The notes beneath the pieces were generated by a model. That model saw nothing but the letters and a program-made list of their open reading frames with translations, ran no database searches and was not told the DNA's origin. Shown piece after piece: positions 18,887 through 26,935 of a stretch of 64,000 nucleotides of DNA. The stretch's first letter is position 1; each line of letters starts with the position of its first letter. Position numbers and translations under genes: made by a program. This DNA is from Noviherbaspirillum cavernae (GTDB taxonomy: Bacteria > Pseudomonadota > Gammaproteobacteria > Burkholderiales > Burkholderiaceae_D): positions 1,674,001 to 1,738,000 of the forward strand of contig NZ_QYUN01000002.1 in assembly GCF_003590875.1 (NCBI RefSeq). The letters run 5' to 3'.

Positions 18887-19648
18887 TCAGCCCATTCCCG
18901 TCGCGCGGGCGTTCTGCTCGCGCTCCAGTTTCGTGATGTAGCGCTGAATCGCCGCGACGGCAGCATTGGTCGGCTCGATGAACATGAAGCCCAGACGCTG
19001 GATCTGCTTGCCGTTGCTCAGGGCAATCTCGCGTGAATTCATCAATTGCATTGCGACAGTGACCTCCCCGCCGGGCAACTCAAGCCGCGCATTCTCGTAA
19101 ATGGTGCCGATTGCGACCGGTACCTGTTTTTTCTCGTCGACCAGGGAAATCCCGCCGCCGCTGACATTGTAGAGCGGCAGCATCACCGAGGCGGGATTGT
19201 TTCCGCTATCGTCGGGAATCGCGATGGTGCATCGCACCGGCGTGGTAACCGGCGTCATAACGCGGTAATGCTCGCGTCTTTGCAAGCGGATCACGCTTTG
19301 CGGAATGGCGATGCACAAGGCCGGTCGTCCGTCATGTTCGCACTCCGCGATCTGCGAGGCGGAAAATTGGATGCGGATGTTTTCCAGCATGGTTTCGAAG
19401 CGGACATTCGCGCTTTCCAGCAGGCGCTGGTTGGTTGCCGCACTGGATGCGCAGTCGATGATGACGATCCCTTCCGCGTCGTCCACCTCCAGGATGGCGG
19501 TCACTGCTGAATCGGCACCCTTGTTTGCCTCCATCCGAACGAACTGATTGCGCCGCCCGACGTGGCGCAGCAGGTTGACGATTTCCCTGCGGGAAGTAAC
19601 CTGGTAGCGGTTCAGGTCAAGTGTGTCGTCGTCGGCATTCAAAGTCAT
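18887..19648 (-). CDS. YcgR-type PilZ flagellar brake protein
   Basis: A 253-aa c-di-GMP receptor that slows the flagellar motor when bound. The N-terminal YcgR domain is about residues 10-115. The C-terminal PilZ domain begins with the arginine box RLQRREHYRV (RxxxR) and has NVSGGGIS, matching (D/N)xSxxG, so c-di-GMP binding looks intact. It is convergent with fliE and downstream of the FlhB-C-like gene by 45 bp. A GGDEF protein is encoded elsewhere in the window (43586). Confidence 0.88.
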   Translation of the reverse strand: MTLNADDDTLDLNRYQVTSRREIVNLLRHVGRRNQFVRMEANKGADSAVTAILEVDDAEGIVIIDCASSAATNQRLLESANVRFETMLENIRIQFSASQIAECEHDGRPALCIAIPQSVIRLQRREHYRVMTPVTTPVRCTIAIPDDSGNNPASVMLPLYNVSGGGISLVDEKKQVPVAIGTIYENARLELPGGEVTVAMQLMNSREIALSNGKQIQRLGFMFIEPTNAAVAAIQRYITKLEREQNARATGMG

Positions 19649-19693
19649 TGGAGTCTTCAGGAAAAACAGGATATGCGGTACCCGCCAATGGCC

Positions 19694-19981
19694 CTATGAT
19701 ACCTTGTCGTTTGCCGGCCCTCCAGCCTCAATGTGGTGTATCCACGCCAATAATTCGGCCACCGCGCGGTACAGCGCCGGCGGGATGCGGTCATCCAGCT
19801 CAACCTGCATCAGCAGCGCGACCAGTTCCTTCGATTCATGCACGAAAACCCCGTGCTCTTTCGCGCGCGCGATGATCTCATCGGCGATCATGCCGCGACC
19901 CTTGGCGACGACCTTCGGCGCGGCATCGCCGCTCTGGTAGGCGAGGGCGATCGCGTTTTTCGATGAGGGCAGGGAGTTCAT
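19694..19981 (-). CDS. FlhB C-terminal-domain (EscU/YscU/HrcU) homologue
   Basis: A 95-aa protein corresponding only to the cytoplasmic domain of FlhB. It contains AIALAYQSGDAAPKVVAKGRGMI-type sequence and the C-terminal ELDDRIPPALYRAVAELLAW helix seen in FlhB. There is no membrane domain and no NPTH autocleavage motif. Stand-alone proteins of this kind are known beside fliK-like genes, as here (45 bp after the second FliK-like gene). A role in export switching is an inference. Confidence 0.85.
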   Translation of the reverse strand: MNSLPSSKNAIALAYQSGDAAPKVVAKGRGMIADEIIARAKEHGVFVHESKELVALLMQVELDDRIPPALYRAVAELLAWIHHIEAGGPANDKVS

Positions 19982-20026
19982 GGTCGCGATTGCCGCGTTC
20001 TGCGATGCCGGAGTCGGCGTGGAGCG

Positions 20027-21397
20027 TCAGGCCGCTTCATCTTGCTTTACCGTCAGTAAATCCAGCGGCGAGCCTGCGGCATCCAGTGCCGATACGAGGT
20101 CGTCGCCATGCGCGCGCAGCAGTGCCGCCGTGGCCTCGCTGGCGGCCCGAACCTGTACTTGCACCCGTTCGCCGGTCAGGCGGATCGTGGCCGACACGGT
20201 GCCGAGCACCGGCAATTCGACGCGCAGCACGCTTTGCCATGTGCTTTGTGCAGCGCCGGCAGACTGGCTGTCCGGCGCATCCTCGGTTACTTCCCATTCC
20301 ATCGGCTGGCCGGGCCACACTTCGCCGCGCCACATCACGCGCTGATGCTCCAGCGTGTCGAGCTGAAGGCTGACCATCCGTGCCGATTCATTGATCGCCG
20401 TTTCCCGCCGCGTGTCGGGAAGGAGCGCAGCCGAGGCGTCGGTGCCGGCTGCAGTTGGAGGTGGCGGGGCGTCCGGCGAATCCGCATTTGCCAGTGCGGC
20501 CGATGCCGGCGGGATGTCCGCATGCGCGTCATCGACCAGGGCTCCCGTCGAGGCAGCCGCTGCCGTCGCAACGGCGTTCGGGGCATGGCCGTTCTGGGCC
20601 GGTGCATCGGCTTCGTGCGCGTTCAATGCGCCATGCGTTGATGCAGGCGTTTCGGACGGATTGGCGGCATGCATGACATGTGTCTGCAACAGTGTGCCAT
20701 CGGCATCCTGCGGGATGGCCGGGTTGTGCGCTGCGATGAGGGCATGATGTGCAATTGCGTCGGCTGCATCCACTTGCGCCGGGGCCGTGGCGGCTGCAGC
20801 GGTTTGCAGCGCGGCGGCGACAAGCTGCGGATTGCTGCCTTTGGCCTGCGGTTCTCGCATCAGATCGGTAAGAGAACGCGAACCGCTGGCCCATTGACTT
20901 ACGTGTGATTCGTAAAACAGACCGCTGAATGCCAGCGTATCCTTGAGCGCCGTGGCAACCTGCGTGGCGCTGGCCGCAGCCGAGGGAACAAGGGCGGCTT
21001 TGCCGACCAGGGTGGTTGGTGCGCCTTGTTCCTGCGCGGTCCGCAGCAAGTTATCGATCAGGCGTCCGGTGTTGCTGAACTTCGCGTCGGATTCGGCGGC
21101 CGGCGCATTCATCAAAAAGGTCGGTCGCGGCTGATTGGCGACGAGTGTGAGATCCAGCTTGTCGCCGACCTGCGTACCTGCCGGCAGATTCATCCGTACG
21201 GCGACATCGGCAATCTTTACCGTGAACGAGCCATCCGTCAGGTGCGATAACACTTCCGCCTTGAAGAACTTGCCGAGCGAAAGCTGGCTGAAGCGGTCGA
21301 ACGATTCTTGCCGCGCATCGGCAATCGACGCGATGCGCTGCGTTGCTTCAGTCGCGGCAACGGGCCTGATTGCATTGTTGTCGGCCCGAGTGAGCAT
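20027..21397 (-). CDS. Second FliK-like flagellar hook-length control protein
   Basis: A 456-aa protein. An N-terminal ~110-residue domain (QLSLGKFFKAEVLSHLTDGS, LPAGTQVGDKLDLTLV) precedes an Ala/Pro/His/Asp-rich middle. The C-terminal Flg_hook-type domain is at about 350-450 (MEWEVTED..., LGTVSATIRLTGERVQVQVR). It differs from the FliK at 11446-12918. The neighbouring stand-alone FlhB C-domain suggests the two work as a pair. AGGAGTGACCG precedes the ATG; the gene lies 9 bp after fliT. Confidence 0.78.
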   Translation of the reverse strand: MLTRADNNAIRPVAATEATQRIASIADARQESFDRFSQLSLGKFFKAEVLSHLTDGSFTVKIADVAVRMNLPAGTQVGDKLDLTLVANQPRPTFLMNAPAAESDAKFSNTGRLIDNLLRTAQEQGAPTTLVGKAALVPSAAASATQVATALKDTLAFSGLFYESHVSQWASGSRSLTDLMREPQAKGSNPQLVAAALQTAAAATAPAQVDAADAIAHHALIAAHNPAIPQDADGTLLQTHVMHAANPSETPASTHGALNAHEADAPAQNGHAPNAVATAAAASTGALVDDAHADIPPASAALANADSPDAPPPPTAAGTDASAALLPDTRRETAINESARMVSLQLDTLEHQRVMWRGEVWPGQPMEWEVTEDAPDSQSAGAAQSTWQSVLRVELPVLGTVSATIRLTGERVQVQVRAASEATAALLRAHGDDLVSALDAAGSPLDLLTVKQDEAA

Positions 21398-21406
21398 CGG
21401 TCACTC

Positions 21407-21736
21407 CTACTGGTTCTTGCCGTAGGTCCGGGACAGCTTGCGCTGGGTGCCGGTGTTGTTGATCAGCGCCGACAACTCGTTCATCCACGGCTCCGTGAGA
21501 CTGCGTATTTCGCGGTCGTCGGCAAGTATTTTCTGGATGATCCGGGCCTTGCGTTCGCGGCTGACCGGGGGTAGCGGTGCTGTCGCTTCGCCTTCCTTGA
21601 GTGTTGCCACGTGACTGGCGCAGCGCGTCTCCAGTTCGGCGAGTCTTTCCCAGTTGCCTTCGCGCGCGGCGGTGACCATCTGGTCGGTGATCACGGCAAC
21701 CGTTTCATACAGGGTGATGACTTCTTCGCTATTCAT
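21407..21736 (-). CDS. fliT: Flagellar export chaperone FliT
   Basis: Helical 109-aa chaperone of FliD. The sequence has the family pattern: N-terminal helix VITLYETVAVITDQMVTAAREGNW, WERLAELE and a C-terminal IIQKILADDREIRSLTEPWM block. It is 6 bp downstream of fliS, in the usual fliD-fliS-fliT order. Weakly conserved family, but context is strong. Confidence 0.85.
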   Translation of the reverse strand: MNSEEVITLYETVAVITDQMVTAAREGNWERLAELETRCASHVATLKEGEATAPLPPVSRERKARIIQKILADDREIRSLTEPWMNELSALINNTGTQRKLSRTYGKNQ

Positions 21737-21742
21737 GATTCG

Positions 21743-22234
21743 TCACGCCTTCACTAAACGGGGCATGCTTGGCGCGAGCGGATCGTATGCCTGTGTCGGC
21801 ATCGGCATCTCGGTCAGGGTTTCGGGCGGCAACGCGCCAGCTGCGGGGTCGATCGCCTCCCATGCCCCTTTCAGCTCATTCAGCAGGCGTTGGACTTCTT
21901 CGATGATTGTCGTGTCATTGTGCAGGTTGGCCATCAGCAGGCGGCCGCTCATGTACTCGTACAGGGCATCGAGATTCTGGGCGATTTCGCCGCCAACATT
22001 CTTGTCGAGGCTGGCGCGCAAACCGCTGTCGATGATCGTGATCGCCTTGGAAATGGCTTGCCCCTTGGCGGTGATGGCGTTTCCGGCCTTCATGTGCTGC
22101 AGGGCCGAAGCCAGCGCCGCGAGTGCGCCATCGAACAGCATGACGATCAGCTTGTGCGGACTGGCGGCAACCACTCCGGTTTCGATGCCGACCTTGGCGT
22201 AAGCGTTTGCGCCGCTGCGCGCGGATCCAAACAT
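21743..22234 (-). CDS. fliS: Flagellin export chaperone FliS
   Basis: A four-helix chaperone that keeps flagellin unpolymerised, 163 aa (slightly long because of a Pro/Met-rich tail). Conserved motifs ANAYAKVGIETGV, ASPHKLIVMLFDGALAAL and LYEYMSGRLLMANLHND are present. It lies 32 bp after fliD. Confidence 0.95.
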   Translation of the reverse strand: MFGSARSGANAYAKVGIETGVVAASPHKLIVMLFDGALAALASALQHMKAGNAITAKGQAISKAITIIDSGLRASLDKNVGGEIAQNLDALYEYMSGRLLMANLHNDTTIIEEVQRLLNELKGAWEAIDPAAGALPPETLTEMPMPTQAYDPLAPSMPRLVKA

Positions 22235-22266
22235 TGGCGTTTCCTTTGCTATGTTCCGGGCCCTGT

Positions 22267-24309
22267 TCAGGACTGGGAAAGATTGCTGATCTGTTCCAGT
22301 TGCTGTGTCAGGTATGAACTGGTGGAGTTCAACTTGCTGATCATCACATCCAGCGCGGTGAACTGCTTGCGATATCGTGCCTCGATCTCGGTCAGCCGGG
22401 CATCGAGTTTTTCCCGTTCCTTGCTGACGTTGGTGATGCCGTCCTGAAGACTCTTCGTGCGCCCGGAAATCATGCCGTCTTTACTGTTGACGAATTCGTC
22501 GAGCAGGTTGGTGAGGTGGAAGGCATAACCTTGCGAAAAATTCACCGTGCCGCGCGATCCGGTGGCGCCACCGGTGATCTGCAGTTTCAATCCGGCCGCC
22601 GTGGAACCCGCCGCCCCGGTCAGGAACTGGCCCGACCCGCCCGCAGCAATGCCACCGATGGTGCCGGCGACATCCACGCCATCGGTCGCGGCAGGCGATG
22701 CGCCTACCAGCACGCTGGCGGCATTGCCGCTCAGACTGACCTTTGAAGTGGAGCCAAAGGTGTTCGACGTCAGACTGAGCTTGCCGCTGGCGTCGATCGT
22801 TGCACTGACTGCAATACCCTTGGACGAGAATGCCGAGATGCCGTTGATGGCCGACTGCAGCTGTGCTGCAAGTTGTGCCGGCGTGTAAGTGCCTTCGACC
22901 AGCGACACCGAGGATGTGACGCCGTTTACCGTGACTGTCATGTCCTTGTTGCCGGCGTTGATCGCGGTAGAACCGCCGATCACGAGCGAACCGATCAACT
23001 TGCCCTGGGTTGCCAACTGGCTGACGACAACCTCGTTGGTGCCTGGCGATGTGGCGGAAGTAGAGCTGACATAGCTGACCAGGCTGTCCGTGGTCTTGCC
23101 GATGGAGGAGAACAACGCCGTGACGTCGTCCATGTTCTTGCTCATCGCGGTGGACAGCTTTGTCGCGTCGAGCGACATCACACCTTTCTGGTCGATCGAA
23201 ATGCCGGCCTGGGACAGCGTTGTCAGGCTGCCGCTCGATCCGGTGAGCGGGGAGGACATCATCTTGCGCAATTGTGCCTCAATGTTGCGCACCGACGAAT
23301 CGCCGATCAACGGACCGGACAGCGTCCTATCTTCGTTGTAGGCGGTCAGTTTCTTGATCGTCGAGTTGACGTCGTTGTACGCCTTGACGAACGCAGTCAC
23401 GCTCGACTGCACCGCCGAGGTGTTGCGCGCGATGGAGAGGCTTGAGGAGCCGACCTTGGCAGCCGTCAAGGTCACACCTTCGATTGCGCCGTTGATGATG
23501 TTGCTCTGGCTGGTCACGGCAATGCCGTTGACGGTGAGTACCGCGCTTTGTCCCGCGGCACTCTGCGTCATGTTCTGCGTGCCGGCGGGATCGTAGGCCA
23601 GCAGGTCCGACAGCGCCGTCTCCGAACCAGCCACGGAGATTTTCATGTTCGACGTCGCGCCGGTTTCGTTCGACTTGATCACGAGATGATGCGGTGTCGC
23701 GCTGCCGTCGGAAACGATGGTCGCGGTCACACCCAGGTTGGCCTTGTTGATCGCGTCGCGAATGCCTTGCAGTGAATTGTTCGTGCTGTCGATCGTGACC
23801 GTGCCGCTGGTCTTGTTCGGGTCCTGGGTGAATGCCGGATCCGGCGGCGTGGCAGTCGGATCGTTGACATATTGTCCATTTTGCAGCTTGCCGCCGGTGA
23901 CGGTGCCGAACTGGAATGTCAGCGTCGTGGTAGAGCCGCCGCCGATGGTCGCCGTGGTGCTTGCCTGTCCGGCGGATGCGATCGTCTGTGCTTGCGCCAG
24001 TTGCGTGATGTTGACGTTGTAGCTGCCGGCGGTTGCCTTTGCCGTCGCCGTTGCGGTAAAGATCGACGCATCGGACGGCGTTGCATTCACCGACTGGAAG
24101 GTGGATTGGGTGTTCAGGCTGCTCAAGGCAGTCTGGAATGCGCCGAGTGCGCTGGAGAGATTGCCGAATGCGGAGAGTTTTGCCTGATAGCTCGCTTCCT
24201 TGCGCGTGAGCGCAAGGGATGGCGCGCTGGCTTCGGCTTGCATCAACTTCGTGATGATGCTGTTGATATCCAAATTGGAACCGATGCCGGGGGATGAAAT
24301 ACCAGCCAT
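22267..24309 (-). CDS. fliD: Flagellar filament cap protein FliD
   Basis: Filament cap (HAP2), 680 aa, which is longer than average. The N-terminal domain begins SSPGIGSNLDINSIITKLM and includes ASYQAKLSAFGNLSSALGAF. The C-terminal domain has FTALDVMISKLNSTSSYLTQQL, the standard FliD ending. The extra length lies in the variable Ala/Ser/Thr/Gly-rich middle, which could be a target for O-glycosylation. A sigma-28 promoter is visible 38-64 bp upstream of the start. Confidence 0.95.
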   Translation of the reverse strand: MAGISSPGIGSNLDINSIITKLMQAEASAPSLALTRKEASYQAKLSAFGNLSSALGAFQTALSSLNTQSTFQSVNATPSDASIFTATATAKATAGSYNVNITQLAQAQTIASAGQASTTATIGGGSTTTLTFQFGTVTGGKLQNGQYVNDPTATPPDPAFTQDPNKTSGTVTIDSTNNSLQGIRDAINKANLGVTATIVSDGSATPHHLVIKSNETGATSNMKISVAGSETALSDLLAYDPAGTQNMTQSAAGQSAVLTVNGIAVTSQSNIINGAIEGVTLTAAKVGSSSLSIARNTSAVQSSVTAFVKAYNDVNSTIKKLTAYNEDRTLSGPLIGDSSVRNIEAQLRKMMSSPLTGSSGSLTTLSQAGISIDQKGVMSLDATKLSTAMSKNMDDVTALFSSIGKTTDSLVSYVSSTSATSPGTNEVVVSQLATQGKLIGSLVIGGSTAINAGNKDMTVTVNGVTSSVSLVEGTYTPAQLAAQLQSAINGISAFSSKGIAVSATIDASGKLSLTSNTFGSTSKVSLSGNAASVLVGASPAATDGVDVAGTIGGIAAGGSGQFLTGAAGSTAAGLKLQITGGATGSRGTVNFSQGYAFHLTNLLDEFVNSKDGMISGRTKSLQDGITNVSKEREKLDARLTEIEARYRKQFTALDVMISKLNSTSSYLTQQLEQISNLSQS

Positions 24310-24346
24310 CTTGCCTCTCCTAAGAAAACATGTTCAATGTATCTTA

Positions 24347-24373
24347 ATAACGGCGGGGCCAATCCGAACTTTA
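24347..24373 (-). promoter_or_regulatory. Sigma-28 promoter of fliD
   Basis: Reading the minus strand: TAAAGTTC (24373-24366), 11 bases, then GCCGTTAT (24354-24347). This is close to the FliA consensus TAAAGTTT-N11-GCCGATAA and ends 37 bp upstream of the fliD start codon. AGGAGAG ribosome site follows. Confidence 0.85.
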
Positions 24374-24403
24374 GACGGTGATTTACCCGCCTTTTTTAAA
24401 AAG

Positions 24404-24772
24404 TCATGCCTTTTGTTTAACAAGCAAACCTTGCAGGCGATCCAGCGCCTTGGCGACTTCCAAGGCTTCCTCTGTCGGCATTTGCCGGATCACTTCCTTC
24501 GTCTGCTGATCGACGACTTTCACGATTGTGCGATGCGCGTCCGAATCGACCGAGAATTCCAGGCCGCTCTTCAGTGCATCGTTGATCTGCTTTACCGCGT
24601 CGTGCACCTGATTCATGTCCGGCACTTTGCCCGGTTGCTGCACCGCATTGACGGTCTGTACCGGCGAAGCCGCTTCACGGGCCGCAATGGATGGCACGTC
24701 GGCCGTGAAATTGCCTGTATCCGAAACACGCTGTCCCGATGGGTTGTTGCTACCGACTGGTCGAATTTCCAT
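24404..24772 (-). CDS. flaG: FlaG family protein
   Basis: A 122-aa protein with a disordered N-terminus and a C-terminal FlaG domain (VKQINDALKSGLEFSVDSD, VKVVDQQTKEVIRQMPTEE). FlaG proteins modulate filament length or stability. It lies between flagellin and fliD, preceded by AAAAGGAACGATC. Confidence 0.9.
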   Translation of the reverse strand: MEIRPVGSNNPSGQRVSDTGNFTADVPSIAAREAASPVQTVNAVQQPGKVPDMNQVHDAVKQINDALKSGLEFSVDSDAHRTIVKVVDQQTKEVIRQMPTEEALEVAKALDRLQGLLVKQKA

Positions 24773-24791
24773 GATCGTTCCTTTTGTGAAA

Positions 24792-24823
24792 ATACCCCGG
24801 CTGGAAAACTCCAGCCGGGGTAT
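24792..24823 (-). terminator. Hairpin terminator after flagellin 1
   Basis: A 13-bp perfect stem (ATACCCCGGCTGG/CCAGCCGGGGTAT) followed on the minus strand by ATTTTC, 27 bp past the flagellin stop. The weak T-run may allow partial read-through into flaG. Confidence 0.7.
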
Positions 24824-24849
24824 CGGTCTGCATCAAACTGCGGAGGTGA

Positions 24850-26355
24850 TTAGCCGCGCAGCAGGGCCAACACGCCGTTGGGCAGCGAGTTCGCCTGCGA
24901 CAGCATGGCGGTACCGGCCTGCTGCAGGATCTGGCCGCGCGTCAGCGCCGCCGTTTCCGACGCGAAGTCGGCATCCTGGATGCGGCTGCGCGCAGCGGAC
25001 AGGTTTTCCGAGGTGGTCTGCAAGCTGGTCACGGTGGAGGCGAAGCGGTTCTGCAACGCACCCAGCGCCGCACGCGAATTGCTGATGCTGGAGAGCGCCG
25101 CATCGATGGTGGACAGGGCATTGTTCGCGCCGGAGACGGTGCTGATGTCCAGCGAAGCCACCTGCGTCAGGGTCGACGCCTGCTGCGCGGCTGCCGCGCC
25201 GGCAAACAGGCCGCCGGAGGAGCTGGTGCTGGAGCTGATGGTGTAGCCGGAGCTGGAGCCGAACTGCAGCGAGCCGCCCACGGTCGCGCTGTTGGTGGCG
25301 CCGCCCGAGGTCAGGGTCTGCTGCGTGCCCATGTTCGCGCCGGAGAAGGCGTCCTGGCCGTCCAGCTTGACCGTGCCGCCGGCGGAGTTGGTGAAGCTGG
25401 TGATCTTGACGTCGGTGCCGTCGGACGACTTGAGCGTCACGGTGCCGCCGTTGACGGAGGCGCTGATGCCGGTGGAGGAGGTCTGCGCATTGATCGCCGA
25501 GCCCAGTGCCGACAGGTCGTTGGTGGCGTTGATGGTGGCGCCGATGGCCACGCCGTTCAGCGAGAAGGTGACGTTGCCGACCGACTGCAGGCCGCTCAGT
25601 GCCGCCTGGGTCTGCGCGGTGGCGGTCACGCCGGTGGTCGCGGTCGACGAGTTGATCGTGGCGGCGATGGTCTTGGCAGAGTCGCCTGCGTTGACGGCGG
25701 TCGTTGTGGTCTTGCCGTTGCCGGCGATGGTCAGGGTCTGGGCCTTGACGTTGTTCACTGCAGCGATGTTGGATGCGCCGGTGGTGGACGCGCCGCTGAT
25801 GGTGGTGCCGGCACCGGCCGCGATGTTGTTGGCCAGCGTGAAGTTGCCGATGTCGGAAGCCTTGGCGCTGTTGATGCCGACGTTGATGACCTGGTTGGCG
25901 TTGGCGCCGACCTGGAACTGGGTGGACGACAGCGAGCCGTCGAGCACGTTCTGGCCGTTGAACTGGGTGGTGGTGGCGACGCGGTTCAATTCCTGGGTCA
26001 GCTGCGAGACTTCCTGTTGCAGCGAGGCGCGGTCGGAGGCGGAGTTGGTGCCGTTGGCCGATTGCACTGCCAGTTCGCGCATGCGCTGCAGCAGGTCGCC
26101 GGTGGTGCCGAGGCCGCCTTCAGCGGTCTGCGCCAGCGAGATGCCGTCGTTGGCGTTGCGCTGGGCCTGGTTCAGGCCGCGGATCTGGGCGGTGAAGCGT
26201 TGCGAAATGGCGAGGCCGGCGGCGTCGTCCTTGGCGCTGTTGATGCGCAGGCCGGAAGACAGGCGTTGCAGGGAAGTGGCAAGGGATGACTCGGATGCCG
26301 AGAGGTTGCGTTGCGCATTCAACGACGCGGTATTGGTATTGATGATTGCTGGCAT
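24850..26355 (-). CDS. fliC: Flagellin (copy 1)
   Basis: Filament protein of 501 aa. The conserved D0/D1 N-terminal region begins [19 protein letters not shown]. The C-terminal D1/D0 region contains [20 protein letters not shown] and ends [15 protein letters not shown]. The ~200-residue middle (D2/D3) is Ala/Thr/Ser/Gly-rich with very many hydroxyl residues, suitable for O-glycosylation. It differs from the second copy at only about eight residues as read. AGGAG precedes the ATG; two sigma-28-like boxes lie upstream. Confidence 0.97.
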   Translation of the reverse strand: MPAIINTNTASLNAQRNLSASESSLATSLQRLSSGLRINSAKDDAAGLAISQRFTAQIRGLNQAQRNANDGISLAQTAEGGLGTTGDLLQRMRELAVQSANGTNSASDRASLQQEVSQLTQELNRVATTTQFNGQNVLDGSLSSTQFQVGANANQVINVGINSAKASDIGNFTLANNIAAGAGTTISGASTTGASNIAAVNNVKAQTLTIAGNGKTTTTAVNAGDSAKTIAATINSSTATTGVTATAQTQAALSGLQSVGNVTFSLNGVAIGATINATNDLSALGSAINAQTSSTGISASVNGGTVTLKSSDGTDVKITSFTNSAGGTVKLDGQDAFSGANMGTQQTLTSGGATNSATVGGSLQFGSSSGYTISSSTSSSGGLFAGAAAAQQASTLTQVASLDISTVSGANNALSTIDAALSSISNSRAALGALQNRFASTVTSLQTTSENLSAARSRIQDADFASETAALTRGQILQQAGTAMLSQANSLPNGVLALLRG

Positions 26356-26455
26356 TTGGATTCTCCTGTTAAGGCCATCATGTTTTCCGGCTCAAGCGCT
26401 GCCAACTTTGGTCTGCCCCCATGCTGCGCGGGGAAAAGGGCCGCTGTCACCAGAC

Positions 26456-26482
26456 ATATCGGACGAGACTGGAAAAACTTTA
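26456..26482 (-). promoter_or_regulatory. Sigma-28 promoter of flagellin 1 (proximal)
   Basis: Minus strand: TAAAGTTT (26482-26475), 11-base spacer, TCCGATAT (26463-26456). The -35 box is a perfect match to the FliA consensus and the -10 has six of eight. It ends about 100 bp upstream of the start codon. Confidence 0.85.
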
Positions 26483-26536
26483 GGCCCGGAAGCTTTATTT
26501 TTTCCAATCGTGTCCAAACCCGAACCGGGCAACTCT

Positions 26537-26563
26537 ACTTCGGACGGTTTAGGAAAATCTTTA
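26537..26563 (-). promoter_or_regulatory. Second sigma-28-like box upstream of flagellin 1
   Basis: Minus strand: TAAAGATT (26563-26556), 11-base spacer, TCCGAAGT (26544-26537). It lies 81 bp upstream of the proximal promoter, and an equivalent box occurs 83 bp upstream of the flagellin 2 promoter. Weaker match in the -10; activity is uncertain. Confidence 0.5.
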
Positions 26564-26862
26564 GTGCCAAAAAGCAACTTGATAAGTATTTTTTGCAATT
26601 CTTTTTTTTGATGTGTTTGTCAAAATGGCATGCAAAAGCGCTCGCAGAGCGGCGCAGGCGTGCAAAGGCGGGATTCTCCGTTGCGACGTCTCTCGGAATG
26701 GCAGGAAGGTGTCTGCATCGATTCACGGCGCGAGATTCATGATGCGAAAGAGAGAAGTCAAGAATGGTGACCCATTGTCGCTCGGAGTGAAGCGAGGAAC
26801 CTCAAGCCCAACCATGCTGTACATGCGTATTCAGCAGGGGAACTTTGTGCATGCCACCAATG

Positions 26863-26886
26863 AAAAAAGCCGCCTTGCGGCGGCTC
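26863..26886 (-). terminator. Rho-independent terminator after flagellin 2
   Basis: Minus strand GAGCCGCC-GCAA-GGCGGCTTTTTT: a short GC stem with a clean T-run. A second hairpin (GTCCCGGCTGG/CCAGCCGGGAC, 26898-26923) lies between it and the stop codon and shares its stem sequence with the flagellin 1 terminator. Confidence 0.88.
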
Positions 26887-26897
26887 TGGCGAACAAA

Positions 26898-26923
26898 GTC
26901 CCGGCTGGAAACACCAGCCGGGA
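26898..26923 (-). terminator. 3' hairpin of flagellin 2 transcript
   Basis: An 11-bp stem GTCCCGGCTGG-TGTT-CCAGCCGGGAC just after the flagellin 2 stop codon, upstream of the main terminator. Lacks its own T-run, so it may stabilise the 3' end rather than terminate. Confidence 0.55.
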
Positions 26924-26935
26924 CAATGGTTTGTA

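Larger units (their letters stand above)
26356..26862. other. Intergenic region upstream of flagellin 1
   Basis: A 507-bp region with no gene. It holds the proximal (26456-26482) and distal (26537-26563) sigma-28-like boxes for flagellin 1. Homology to the upstream region of flagellin 2 is recognisable in patches (GGCAACTC, TTCGGA, AAATCTTTAG) but far weaker than between the coding regions. Between about 26620 and 26860 I see no signal. Confidence 0.6.
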
